Shown here piece by piece: positions 1 to 6,173 of a stretch of DNA of 8,063 nucleotides. Every line of letters starts with the position of its first letter. Positions within the stretch are counted from its first letter, which is position 1. Source of the stretch: Actinomycetota bacterium (GTDB taxonomy: Bacteria > Actinomycetota > Actinomycetes > Nanopelagicales > Nanopelagicaceae); NCBI GenBank assembly GCA_009700365.1, contig WLME01000046.1, positions 1 through 8,063 on the forward strand. Direction: 5' to 3'. The position numbers were made by a program, and so were the translations under genes. Below the pieces are notes generated by a model. It saw only the letters and a program-made list of their open reading frames with translations. It made no database searches and was not told where the DNA came from.

Positions 1-1
1 C

Positions 2-91
2 TTCGAATCATATGAAGAGAATAAGATTGCCCGACTTGGTGCGGATGCAGCACGTCCACATCGCGCCACATATAGAAAGCTCACGCGATAG
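2..91 (+). CDS. ettA: EttA, ABC-F translation factor (3' end only)
   Basis: Partial gene: only the last 29 codons and the TAG stop (89-91) lie in the window; the reading frame is open at the left edge. The visible residues include FESYEENKIARLGADAARPH and end in YRKLTR. This matches the conserved C-terminus of EttA-type ABC-F proteins, which typically read 'F..YE..K..RLG.DA..P.R..YRKL'. EttA is a cytosolic tandem ATPase that binds the ribosomal E site and gates early elongation according to ATP/ADP level. Both ATP-binding cassettes lie outside the window, so the call rests on the tail alone, supported by context: a thioesterase gene directly follows ettA in M. tuberculosis too (Rv2477c/Rv2475c region, from memory). 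The last base of the stop codon is the first base of the next gene's GTG, implying translational coupling. Confidence 0.8.
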   Translation, partial: FESYEENKIARLGADAARPHRATYRKLTR

Positions 92-465
92 TGATTTATA
101 CAGATAAGCAATTTGTGCGATGGGATGACCTCGATGCAATGGGTCATGTCAATAATGCAAAGTACCTGACATACATCCAAGAGACGCGATTCTTATGGTC
201 ACCGACTTCTGAGATGGTTGTTGCTCGTGCAGAAGTCGACTATCTCGAACCCATTTATCAAGGCGGTCGTTACTACGATATTTCTTTGTGGGTTGAATCA
301 ATCGGAAATTCTTCATTTACTCTTTCTTACGAAGTCACTGGAGATAATGGCGTAGTCCACGCAAGAGTAAAAACTGTTCAAGTTGCAGTGGCTATGGATT
401 CTAGAAAATCTCGACCACTTACTGATTCAGAGCGCGATTTTCTGAGCAAGTACCTCAAGGCTTAA
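91..465 (+). CDS. Acyl-CoA thioesterase, 4HBT hotdog-fold family
   Basis: A 124-residue single-domain protein of the 4-hydroxybenzoyl-CoA thioesterase / YbgC type, expected to hydrolyse a cytosolic acyl-CoA to free acid and CoA. The N-terminal signature at residues 9-26 (VRWDDLDAMGHVNNAKYL) has the family pattern 'R..D.D..GH.NN..Y'. Asp15 is in the position of the YbgC/4HBT catalytic aspartate, and the GHVNN turn leads into the central hotdog helix. The length is slightly under the usual 130-150 residues, but both ends look complete. The GTG start shares its G with the ettA stop (TAGTG) and has no good Shine-Dalgarno, so translation is probably coupled to ettA. The acyl substrate cannot be read from the sequence, and the physiological role is unknown. 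Confidence 0.85.
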   Translation: MIYTDKQFVRWDDLDAMGHVNNAKYLTYIQETRFLWSPTSEMVVARAEVDYLEPIYQGGRYYDISLWVESIGNSSFTLSYEVTGDNGVVHARVKTVQVAVAMDSRKSRPLTDSERDFLSKYLKA

Positions 466-468
466 TAC

Positions 469-1731
469 ATGGCCAAGCAGAAAATCCACCCTGGGTGGAT
501 TGCAGTAACCGTAACTTTCTTTACCTTAATGGCTTCAGCTGGATATCGATCAGCTCCTTCAGTTTTAATTGTTCCGCTTGAAGATGCATTCGGCTGGTCG
601 CGATCTCAGATTTCCCTAGCGGTATCAATAAATGTATTGCTCTTCGGACTGGTGGCGCCATTTGCTGCTGCGCTGATGGAGCGATTTACAGTCCGTAAAG
701 TTGTGATGTCTGCGCTCACATTGGTTGCAATTAGTTCTACTTCAACTATTTTCATCACAAAACCCTGGCACTTGTGGCTCCTGTGGGGCGTAGGAGTTGG
801 AGTCGGCACAGGATCGATGGCACTTGTCTTTGCGGCAACGGTTGCAAATCGATGGTTCATCGCACGTAAAGGAATAGTTGTCGGTGCACTAACCGCAGCT
901 ACTGCTAGCGGACAGCTAATCTTTCTACCTCTTTTGTCTCACTTTGCTCTGACTTACGGATGGAAAAGCGTCTCGCTCACAGTCGGAGGCGCTGCAGTAA
1001 TAGTTGTTCCCTTCATCTTCTTTTTCTTGAAAGAGAAACCAGAGCTCTTAGGCATTGCTCCCTACGGCGCACCTGCAGATTGGCAAGCACCTGCGCCCAA
1101 TGAAATGTCTGCTGGAAAGATTGCCATTGATACATTTGCTAGATCCTCGAAATCTAAAGATTTCTGGATTCTCTTCGGAACGTTCTTTGTATGCGGTCTA
1201 TCAACCAATGGATTGATAGGAACCCACTTCATTCCCGCAGCCCACGATCACGGCATGGTCGAAACAGTCGCTGCAAGCTTGCTTGCACTTGTGGGCGTCT
1301 TTGATGTTATAGGCACAATCTTTTCTGGATGGTTAACAGATCGCATTGATCCTCGCCGTTTACTCTTCTTCTATTACGGACTCCGAGGGCTATCACTCTT
1401 CCTTCTGCCATCAATTCTCTTTAGCACTATGCATCCCTCTACCTTAGTTTTCATCATCTTCTATGGCCTCGATTGGGTTGCAACCGTTCCGCCCACAATC
1501 ATGCTCTGCCGATCAGTTCTAGGAACTCAACGCGCAACCGTGGTCTACGGATGGGTATTTGTTGGGCATCAAATCGGCGCATCAGTGGCAGCAATCGGTG
1601 CTGCAGTACTTCGAGTCAAACTTGGAGACTATGCAATTGCGTTCTATATCTCAGCAGCAATGTGTTTAGTTGCAGCACTTGCAGTGCTACACATAGCTAA
1701 GGGAAAGACAACGGCAGAAATCCGGGGCTAA
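469..1731 (+). CDS. MFS transporter, 12 TM, monocarboxylate/OFA-like
   Basis: A 420-residue major facilitator superfamily permease of the cytoplasmic membrane, of usual length. Hydrophobic segments suggest twelve helices, roughly at 10-32, 46-69, 76-94, 99-123, 135-157, 166-188, then a long polar central loop (189-230), 231-253, 264-288, 297-317, 324-346, 357-382 and 388-410. A motif-A-like sequence, SGWLTDRIDPRRLL (286-299), lies in the loop between helices 8 and 9; the N-half copy is degenerate (MERFTVRKVV, 70-79). The segment FYGLDWVATVPPT (331-343) occurs in a family of bacterial MFS proteins related to oxalate/formate and monocarboxylate carriers (from memory). Substrate is not predictable; a small organic acid is a guess. 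The start is an ATG three bases after the thioesterase stop, with AAGG at 457-460 as a weak ribosome site 8 nt upstream. It is probably cotranscribed with the flanking genes. Confidence 0.85.
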   Translation: MAKQKIHPGWIAVTVTFFTLMASAGYRSAPSVLIVPLEDAFGWSRSQISLAVSINVLLFGLVAPFAAALMERFTVRKVVMSALTLVAISSTSTIFITKPWHLWLLWGVGVGVGTGSMALVFAATVANRWFIARKGIVVGALTAATASGQLIFLPLLSHFALTYGWKSVSLTVGGAAVIVVPFIFFFLKEKPELLGIAPYGAPADWQAPAPNEMSAGKIAIDTFARSSKSKDFWILFGTFFVCGLSTNGLIGTHFIPAAHDHGMVETVAASLLALVGVFDVIGTIFSGWLTDRIDPRRLLFFYYGLRGLSLFLLPSILFSTMHPSTLVFIIFYGLDWVATVPPTIMLCRSVLGTQRATVVYGWVFVGHQIGASVAAIGAAVLRVKLGDYAIAFYISAAMCLVAALAVLHIAKGKTTAEIRG

Positions 1732-1732
1732 C

Positions 1733-2119
1733 GTGGAGCGCGATACAACTAATTACTACGAACTCTTTGGGGGAGAAGGATTCTTCTCTGATTTAGTTTC
1801 CCAGTTCTATGCCCATGTTGCGACCAATGAAATTTTGCGCCCGATGTATCCCGAATCAGATATGCACGGAGCCGCGCGTCGATTACAGATATTTCTCGAG
1901 CAATATTGGGGTGGACCTACTACCTACCAAGAAGAACGTGGGCACCCTCGCCTTCGAATGCGCCATGCTGGTTTTCATATCAATCCAGCTGCTAAAGAGG
2001 CGTGGCTAGAGTGCATGGGTAAAGCAGTTGACGGGATGGATTTGAAACCAGAGCTACGAGAAAAACTGTGGATTTATCTCGAAGGCGCTGCATTGCATAT
2101 GGTTAACAAACTCGATTAA
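1733..2119 (+). CDS. glbO: Group II truncated haemoglobin (GlbO/trHbO)
   Basis: A 128-residue haem protein close to M. tuberculosis GlbO in length and sequence. Visible family blocks are FLEQYWGGPTTY (54-65) and RGHPRLRMRH (69-78). Key residues are present: Tyr26 (B10) and Tyr39 (CD1) lining the distal pocket, proximal haem ligand His78 (F8), and Trp91 (G8), the tryptophan characteristic of group II. This predicts high oxygen affinity and roles in oxygen delivery, peroxide chemistry or protection from reactive nitrogen species; which applies here is unknown. The GTG start lies one base after the MFS stop, with only a weak purine run (GGGG, 1724-1727) ahead of it, so coupled translation is likely. 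It is the last gene of the + strand cluster and converges on the mscS-like gene with a 15-bp gap. Confidence 0.95.
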   Translation: MERDTTNYYELFGGEGFFSDLVSQFYAHVATNEILRPMYPESDMHGAARRLQIFLEQYWGGPTTYQEERGHPRLRMRHAGFHINPAAKEAWLECMGKAVDGMDLKPELREKLWIYLEGAALHMVNKLD

Positions 2120-2134
2120 TAATCGGTCAAGAAG

Positions 2135-2710
2135 TTATCTCTTCTGAGATTTGTTTCCAACTACGAGAATTTCACCATTACGGATGTACCAGAGCACGTT
2201 TTTCTTATCGCGTACCTGAGTAATTCTTAGCCCAACTCGTTCAACTTTTCCTTCGACTTCCTCAACCTTTACTTCATCACCTACGCCGTATTGGTCTTCG
2301 ATGAGCATAAAGATTCCTGAAAGGACATCGCGCACAAGGGTTTGAGCACCGAGACCAAGTGCAACACCAATTACGCCAGCAGAAGCAATGACAGGTCCGA
2401 GGTTAAAACCAAATTCTCCGAGAATCATTCCAATTGCAATAATCCAAACTGCAGCATTAAATGTTGAGCTAAAGACAGTTCCGATTGTTCGTGCGCGTTC
2501 TGCTTGTCGCTTTGCAGTCCCTGGCCCTGGTTTTAAATCTGCATTTGCTAGGCGGGTAATGGCCCGATCTATTGCACGATGGCCTAAGAGATGGCATATC
2601 AGAGCAGTTACAAAGATGACTAAGACTCGAAGTGGGGCTCCGTTGAACCAATCCCAGATTGCCCGCGTATGTTCGCTCATAGGTGTTAAGGGTAGTGAAA
2701 TCTTTATCAA
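2135..2710 (-). CDS. Small MscS-family mechanosensitive channel
   Basis: A 191-residue membrane protein from the TTG start chosen here. An N-terminal hydrophobic helix (about 27-45), a basic linker and a second helix (about 85-102) precede the Gly/Ala-rich pore-helix region (PVIASAGVIGVALGLGAQ, about 105-122), followed by LVRDVLSGIFMLIEDQYGVGD and a short beta domain. That order is the MscS pore and beta core. The protein ends soon after the beta domain, so it lacks the C-terminal alpha/beta cage of E. coli MscS (286 residues). It probably releases solutes on hypo-osmotic shock. Start choice: TTG at 2710 has GAGGTGA at 2721-2715 with ideal spacing. ATG at 2680 (181 residues) has no ribosome site. 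ATG at 2764 has none either and would lie upstream of the predicted transcript. It diverges from the HNH gene. Confidence 0.85.
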   Translation of the reverse strand: MIKISLPLTPMSEHTRAIWDWFNGAPLRVLVIFVTALICHLLGHRAIDRAITRLANADLKPGPGTAKRQAERARTIGTVFSSTFNAAVWIIAIGMILGEFGFNLGPVIASAGVIGVALGLGAQTLVRDVLSGIFMLIEDQYGVGDEVKVEEVEGKVERVGLRITQVRDKKNVLWYIRNGEILVVGNKSQKR

Positions 2711-2714
2711 AATT

Positions 2715-2721
2715 TCACCTC
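2715..2721 (-). promoter_or_regulatory. Ribosome binding site deciding a TTG start
   Basis: On the minus strand GAGGTGA lies four bases before TTG at 2710 (seven bases from GAGG to TTG). It is the only good ribosome site near the N-terminus of the mscS-like gene and argues for TTG over ATG at 2680 or 2764. Confidence 0.6.
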
Positions 2722-2752
2722 GAAATACCCCTAGGGAGCACTCTTTTAAGGC

Positions 2753-2760
2753 AATATAAC
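2753..2760. promoter_or_regulatory. Possible shared divergent -10 region
   Basis: In the gap between the divergent mscS-like and HNH genes, the + strand reads TATAAC at 2755-2760 and the - strand reads TATATT at 2758-2753. These overlapping -10-like hexamers would start transcripts near 2767 (+) and 2746 (-), giving leaders of roughly 30-36 nt that each contain the good Shine-Dalgarno of its gene. No convincing -35 element is seen on either side, so this is a modest prediction. Confidence 0.35.
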
Positions 2761-2789
2761 CCAATCAGCGCGAGCCACGCGTTGGAACC

Positions 2790-2793
2790 GAGG
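2790..2793 (+). promoter_or_regulatory. Ribosome binding site of the HNH gene
   Basis: GAGG lies five bases before ATG 2799 and fixes that start. An imperfect inverted repeat (CCAA...GCG / CGC.TTGG) spans 2761-2785 just upstream. It could be a leader hairpin or an operator, or it may be chance. Confidence 0.6.
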
Positions 2794-2798
2794 TAAAG

Positions 2799-3314
2799 AT
2801 GAACCGGACTCTGGTGCTCAACGCCACTTATGAACCATTGGGTGTTGTCACAGATCGCCGCGCGCTTATTTTGGTTCTCAATAATCGAGCAACAATGATC
2901 GAATCTTCAGGCACCGTTCTTCATTTTGCCAACGGTCAACTCGATTTACCTTCTGTAATTAGACTCAACAAATTTGTGAAAATCCCATACCGTCATGCTG
3001 TTCCGCTTTCACGTCGGGCAATTTTTGCCAGAGATGGTGGTCGTTGCGTTTATTGCAACGCCACAGCGACATCGATCGACCATGTGATTCCACGTTCTCG
3101 TGGTGGCGGTCACAACTGGGAGAACGTTGTTAGCGCGTGCCATAAGTGCAATCATCTGAAAGCAGATAAGCCGCTAAAAGAATTAGGTTGGAGACTTCGT
3201 TCACTTCCTCGCGAACCTGTTGGCGCGGCTTGGCGAATTCTTGGAACAGGTCGTACTGAAACACGATGGCTCCAGTATCTCGAGCCATTTGGCGTCTCTG
3301 CAGCCACTGCATAG
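2799..3314 (+). CDS. HNH endonuclease-domain protein, conserved actinobacterial type
   Basis: A 171-residue cytosolic protein. Residues 1-70 form an N-terminal region starting TLVLNATYEPLGVV, found with this HNH subfamily. The HNH (beta-beta-alpha metal) domain follows at about 71-125: zinc-ligand pairs Cys83/Cys86 (CVYC) and Cys114/Cys117 (CHKC), the catalytic-type Asp94-His95 in DHVIPRSRGG, Asn109, and Asn118-His119 at the end of the motif. All signature residues are intact, so metal-dependent nicking or cleavage of nucleic acid is possible. No substrate is known to me for this stand-alone type. Similar proteins occur near pepN in other actinobacteria (Rv2469c in M. tuberculosis, from memory). 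I see no methylase, integrase or intron feature nearby, which argues against a restriction or homing role. The C-terminal 45 residues have no motif I recognise. Confidence 0.88.
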   Translation: MNRTLVLNATYEPLGVVTDRRALILVLNNRATMIESSGTVLHFANGQLDLPSVIRLNKFVKIPYRHAVPLSRRAIFARDGGRCVYCNATATSIDHVIPRSRGGGHNWENVVSACHKCNHLKADKPLKELGWRLRSLPREPVGAAWRILGTGRTETRWLQYLEPFGVSAATA

Positions 3315-3317
3315 ACT
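3289..3317 (+). promoter_or_regulatory. Candidate leaderless promoter for the small membrane protein
   Basis: TTGGCG (3289-3294), a 17-bp spacer and TAGACT (3312-3317) end six bases before ATG 3324. That spacing suits a transcript beginning at or very near the start codon, and no Shine-Dalgarno is present. Each hexamer matches the sigma70-type consensus at 4 of 6 positions. The -10 overlaps the HNH stop codon (3312-3314). Confidence 0.4.
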
Positions 3318-3323
3318 GCGCAT

Positions 3324-3539
3324 ATGATCAAGACACTTTCACAGGTCGCTGTCCTTGCTCCAAAGATTAACCAAGAACCAGGCGCAATGCCGGGCGAAGG
3401 TCTAACTGCGCTTCAGACTTTTACTTACTTTGTCGCAGCACCGATTGGTCTATTTCTTGGCATTGCATTAATCGTCTGGGCACTGACTGCGAAGAAGAAG
3501 AGCTCGGGCACTTCTTCAGTAATTACAAATATCGAGTAA
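3324..3539 (+). CDS. Small single-TM membrane protein of unknown function
   Basis: A 71-residue protein I cannot name. Residues 1-30 are mildly polar (AVLAPKINQEPG) and residues 33-53 form one clear transmembrane helix, TYFVAAPIGLFLGIALIVWAL. The tail TAKKKSSGTSSVITNIE begins with three lysines, which by the positive-inside rule suggests N-out/C-in topology. The start is uncertain: ATG 3324 has no ribosome site but fits a leaderless transcript, while the internal ATG 3387 would give a 50-residue protein that keeps the whole helix. It follows the HNH gene by 9 bp and its stop directly abuts the pepN stop. Short one-helix proteins next to pepN recur in other actinobacteria (from memory), which supports a real gene, but the role is unknown. 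Confidence 0.7.
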   Translation: MIKTLSQVAVLAPKINQEPGAMPGEGLTALQTFTYFVAAPIGLFLGIALIVWALTAKKKSSGTSSVITNIE

Positions 3540-3543
3540 TTAC
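3518..3543. repeat. Paired palindromic 9-mers at abutting stop codons
   Basis: AGTAATTAC occurs at 3518-3526 and 3535-3543. The inner GTAATTAC is a perfect 8-bp palindrome, so the two copies can also pair as an 8-bp stem with a 9-nt loop. Both stop codons (3537-3539 on +, 3542-3540 on -) lie inside the second copy. The stem is AT-rich and has no U-tract, so a terminator role is doubtful. Confidence 0.5.
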
Positions 3544-6077
3544 TTATCTGCAGAGCGAGCCTTGATTGCTCGCTGCAAAGTATCGCGACCTTCAGTGACG
3601 GTGCGTCGAAGTGCGTTCGATGCATCTTTTCCGGTCACATCAAGCCAGTGCTGTGCCTTCTTCGCTGTCTCCTCGCTTATTACCCATGATGGGAATAAGA
3701 GGGTGGCAGTTGTTTCGGCAATTTCGAATCCCTTGGTTTCCCATACTTCGAGAAGTGAGTTGAAGTAGTGGTCGACAAACTCTGCGAGTAATTCGTGATG
3801 GATATTCTCGTTAAATCCACGGCACATATATGAGTGAATTGTGTTTGAGAGATTGTCCTTGGTGATGGAGTTAAACGCCTTGGTCTTCGCTTCCATATTT
3901 GGCAAAGCTGCATATGCGTAAGCGCTGTATTGCTTGCCGTGCGCAGTCTTATCTTTTGCAGACTCTGCTTCAATTTCTGTAGGTCCAAAGATTCCGCGCT
4001 TTACTCCGCAAAGGAAGATGTACCAGCGCAAATCAGCATCAAGGAGAAGTCCATTTTCAGAGCCATTGAGAATCGCCTTAATCTTTTCGAAATGTGCCGG
4101 GGTAATTGCATTATTTGCAAAAGCACGAGCAAATTGCATCTGATGATCGCTGCCGGCCTTTGAGGCTGCAAGCATGGCCGCAGTTGCATCTGCAACTAGA
4201 TTTCTAATTGCATCGCGCTTTGATGGGTCTGCATATGCCCAGATTGCAGTCTCGAGTTGAAGGTAAGTCGCTGTAACGATTGAGATATCTGACTCTGTCT
4301 TCAAAGCGTTAAGGGCGATAGTGACGTAATCAGATGTAGAGAGTTCTCCATCGCGGCATGAATCCCAGAGTGATGCCCAGATAAGTCCTCGAGCGAGCGA
4401 ATCATCAAGACTGCCAAGGTGGCTCTTCATTGTTGTAATTGAACGCTCGTCGAATCGAAGCTTTGCGTATGTCTGATCTTTATCGTTGATAAGAACTAAA
4501 TCAGCAACCTTTTGTCCGGAGAGTTCAGTGACATTTGTGAGTGCTCCAGATACATCAAGCTCGACGCTTGTGCGGCGAGTTAGCTTGTCACCTTTGATAT
4601 CAAAGAGGCCAACATGCAAGCGGTGTGGACGCAATTCTTGCGAACCAATAGGCATCAATGGCGCTTCTTGCTTAATCGAGATTGACTTATATGAATCACC
4701 GTCGATTTCAATGACAGGGCGGAGCGTGTTAACTCCCGCTGTGCGAAGCCATGTCGATACCCACGGAGTGAGATCGCGTCCAGATGCTGCTTCTAGTTGG
4801 TCAATGAGGTCCTTGAGAGTTGTATTTCCATACTGGTGCTTTGCAAAGTAAAGGCGAAGGCCCTTAATGAAGTTATCGCGGCCAACGTGTGCAACTAGTT
4901 GTTGCAACACAGAGGCGCCTTTCGCATAAGAAATTCCATCAAAGTTTGTGCGGACCGCATCGAGATCTTCCATCTCAGTTGCAATTGGGTGAGTGGTTGT
5001 TAGCTGATCAACGCGATAAGCCCAGTTCTTGCGAAGCGAGTTGAACTCAGTCCATGCATGGGTGTACTTAGTTGATTCAGAAACTGACTGATACGAAGCC
5101 CACTCAGCAAAAGATTCGTTGAGCCATAGGTCTTCCCACCACTTCATGGTGACCAAGTCACCGAACCACATATGTGCCATTTCGTGATGGATTGTTGTTG
5201 CACGGCTTACATAATTTCGCTCTGTGACTTTTGAACGGAAGATTAGGACATCTTCGTGGAAAGTTACGCAGCCGACATTCTCCATTGCGCCCCAGTTGTA
5301 TTCAGCAACTGCGATCTGGTCGTACTTTCCAAAAGGATAAGCAAGTCCGAATGTCTTCTCGAAGTAGGCAAAGCCCTGCTTGGTTACTTCAAAGATATTT
5401 TCTGCATCGACATATTTGAAGAATGATTTACGTGCATAAATTCCTAGCGGAATCGTCTTCTCGCCTCGGTATTCATCATGAACAGATGTGTAAGCACCCG
5501 CCACAATTGCGGTCACATATGTTGCAATCACTTGAGATTCAGCAAATTGCGTGAACTTACGGTCTCCGTCGAGTTCCTTAGTTGCTTCGACTCCGTAGTT
5601 CGAGATTACTTCCCAATGCTTCGGTGTAATTGTGCTGATCTTAAAAGTTGCCTTTTGATCTGGTTGATCAAAGCATGCGTACATGCGGCGGGCATCGCCT
5701 GTTTCAAACTGGGTATATAGGTAGACCTCGTCATCAGCTGGGTCTACAAAGCGATGAAGTCCTTCACCAGAGTTTGAATAAATTCCGTCATGCTCAATTT
5801 CAAGAGTGTTATCCGCAGCAATCGCTGGGAGGTAAATGGTTTCGCCATCAAATTTTGGATCGAAGTCCACGCCATTGAGTTTTGCACTAATTACCTTGCT
5901 TCCAACGCAGTCAATGAAAGTGGTTGCTCCTGGCTTAAGCCCTGCAAAATTCACTGTGGTCTTTACGCGAAAATTCTCAGCGCCCGTCGTCAGGTCGAGA
6001 TCAATTGAATAGCTAGAAACTTTGATGAGCGTTGAACGCTCTGCTGCTTCAACTTGCTTGATATTTGTACCTGGCAC
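3540..6077 (-). CDS. pepN: Aminopeptidase N, M1 zinc metallopeptidase
   Basis: An 845-residue protein, normal for actinobacterial PepN, that removes N-terminal amino acids from peptides in the cytosol. It has an N-terminal beta domain (about 1-200), then the M1 catalytic domain with the exopeptidase motif GAMEN (263-267), the zinc motif HEMAH (298-302) with third ligand Glu321 in WLNES, and the likely transition-state Tyr384 (ISYAKGA). An ERAP1-like helical C-terminal domain covers roughly 500-810. All active-site residues are present. Start choice: GTG 6077 follows GAAGGAG (6089-6083) by five bases and gives the family-typical start MPGTN. The frame stays open to 6182, but that would add 35 residues with no ribosome site and overlap trmB. 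It converges on the small membrane protein with no intergenic base and diverges from trmB. Confidence 0.96.
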   Translation of the reverse strand: MPGTNIKQVEAAERSTLIKVSSYSIDLDLTTGAENFRVKTTVNFAGLKPGATTFIDCVGSKVISAKLNGVDFDPKFDGETIYLPAIAADNTLEIEHDGIYSNSGEGLHRFVDPADDEVYLYTQFETGDARRMYACFDQPDQKATFKISTITPKHWEVISNYGVEATKELDGDRKFTQFAESQVIATYVTAIVAGAYTSVHDEYRGEKTIPLGIYARKSFFKYVDAENIFEVTKQGFAYFEKTFGLAYPFGKYDQIAVAEYNWGAMENVGCVTFHEDVLIFRSKVTERNYVSRATTIHHEMAHMWFGDLVTMKWWEDLWLNESFAEWASYQSVSESTKYTHAWTEFNSLRKNWAYRVDQLTTTHPIATEMEDLDAVRTNFDGISYAKGASVLQQLVAHVGRDNFIKGLRLYFAKHQYGNTTLKDLIDQLEAASGRDLTPWVSTWLRTAGVNTLRPVIEIDGDSYKSISIKQEAPLMPIGSQELRPHRLHVGLFDIKGDKLTRRTSVELDVSGALTNVTELSGQKVADLVLINDKDQTYAKLRFDERSITTMKSHLGSLDDSLARGLIWASLWDSCRDGELSTSDYVTIALNALKTESDISIVTATYLQLETAIWAYADPSKRDAIRNLVADATAAMLAASKAGSDHQMQFARAFANNAITPAHFEKIKAILNGSENGLLLDADLRWYIFLCGVKRGIFGPTEIEAESAKDKTAHGKQYSAYAYAALPNMEAKTKAFNSITKDNLSNTIHSYMCRGFNENIHHELLAEFVDHYFNSLLEVWETKGFEIAETTATLLFPSWVISEETAKKAQHWLDVTGKDASNALRRTVTEGRDTLQRAIKARSADK

Positions 6078-6082
6078 GGTAA

Positions 6083-6089
6083 CTCCTTC
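6083..6089 (-). promoter_or_regulatory. Ribosome binding site deciding the pepN start
   Basis: On the minus strand GAAGGAG is followed after five bases by GTG 6077. This is one of the best ribosome sites in the window and rules against the longer upstream frame. I found no convincing pepN promoter between here and trmB. Confidence 0.7.
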
Positions 6090-6161
6090 AATCTCGGTCT
6101 TATGCAGACTCGGTAGTTCGACCGCCCTATCCAACCACCAACTCGGATATTCGGCACGGGT

Positions 6162-6167
6162 TAGGAT
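6162..6167 (+). promoter_or_regulatory. trmB start signal: AGGA ribosome site or -10 element
   Basis: TAGGAT ends six bases before ATG 6174. It contains AGGA (6163-6166), a possible ribosome site seven bases from the ATG. It also fits the TANNNT form of a -10 at the distance expected for a leaderless transcript. The two readings cannot be separated by eye, and no -35 is evident. Confidence 0.35.
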
Positions 6168-6173
6168 TGTGTG

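Noticed and set aside
606..860. Minus-strand open frame inside the MFS gene
   Set aside because: It is antisense to a clear transmembrane protein, has low-complexity TPTPTP content and no homologous look; it is a shadow of the MFS coding frame.
2113..2125. CGATTA-A-TAATCG palindrome at the end of glbO
   Set aside because: It has no loop, is short and partly coding, so it cannot be told from chance; no U-tract follows.
2388..2759. 123-codon + strand frame opposite the mscS-like gene
   Set aside because: The opposite strand encodes a recognisable MscS pore; this frame has no family motif and is a reading shadow.
2799..3314. HNH protein as a restriction, homing or phage-type defence nuclease
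   Set aside because: There is no methylase, intron, integrase or toxin-antitoxin partner, base composition matches the neighbours, and the syntenic context is housekeeping.
3555..3573. GCGAGC / GCTCGC hairpin near the pepN 3' end as a terminator
   Set aside because: It lies in the last pepN codons, has a six-bp stem and no U-tract on either strand.
4486..4851. 121-codon + strand frame antisense to pepN
   Set aside because: pepN is unambiguous here, and the frame gives a Ser/Arg-rich product with no motif.
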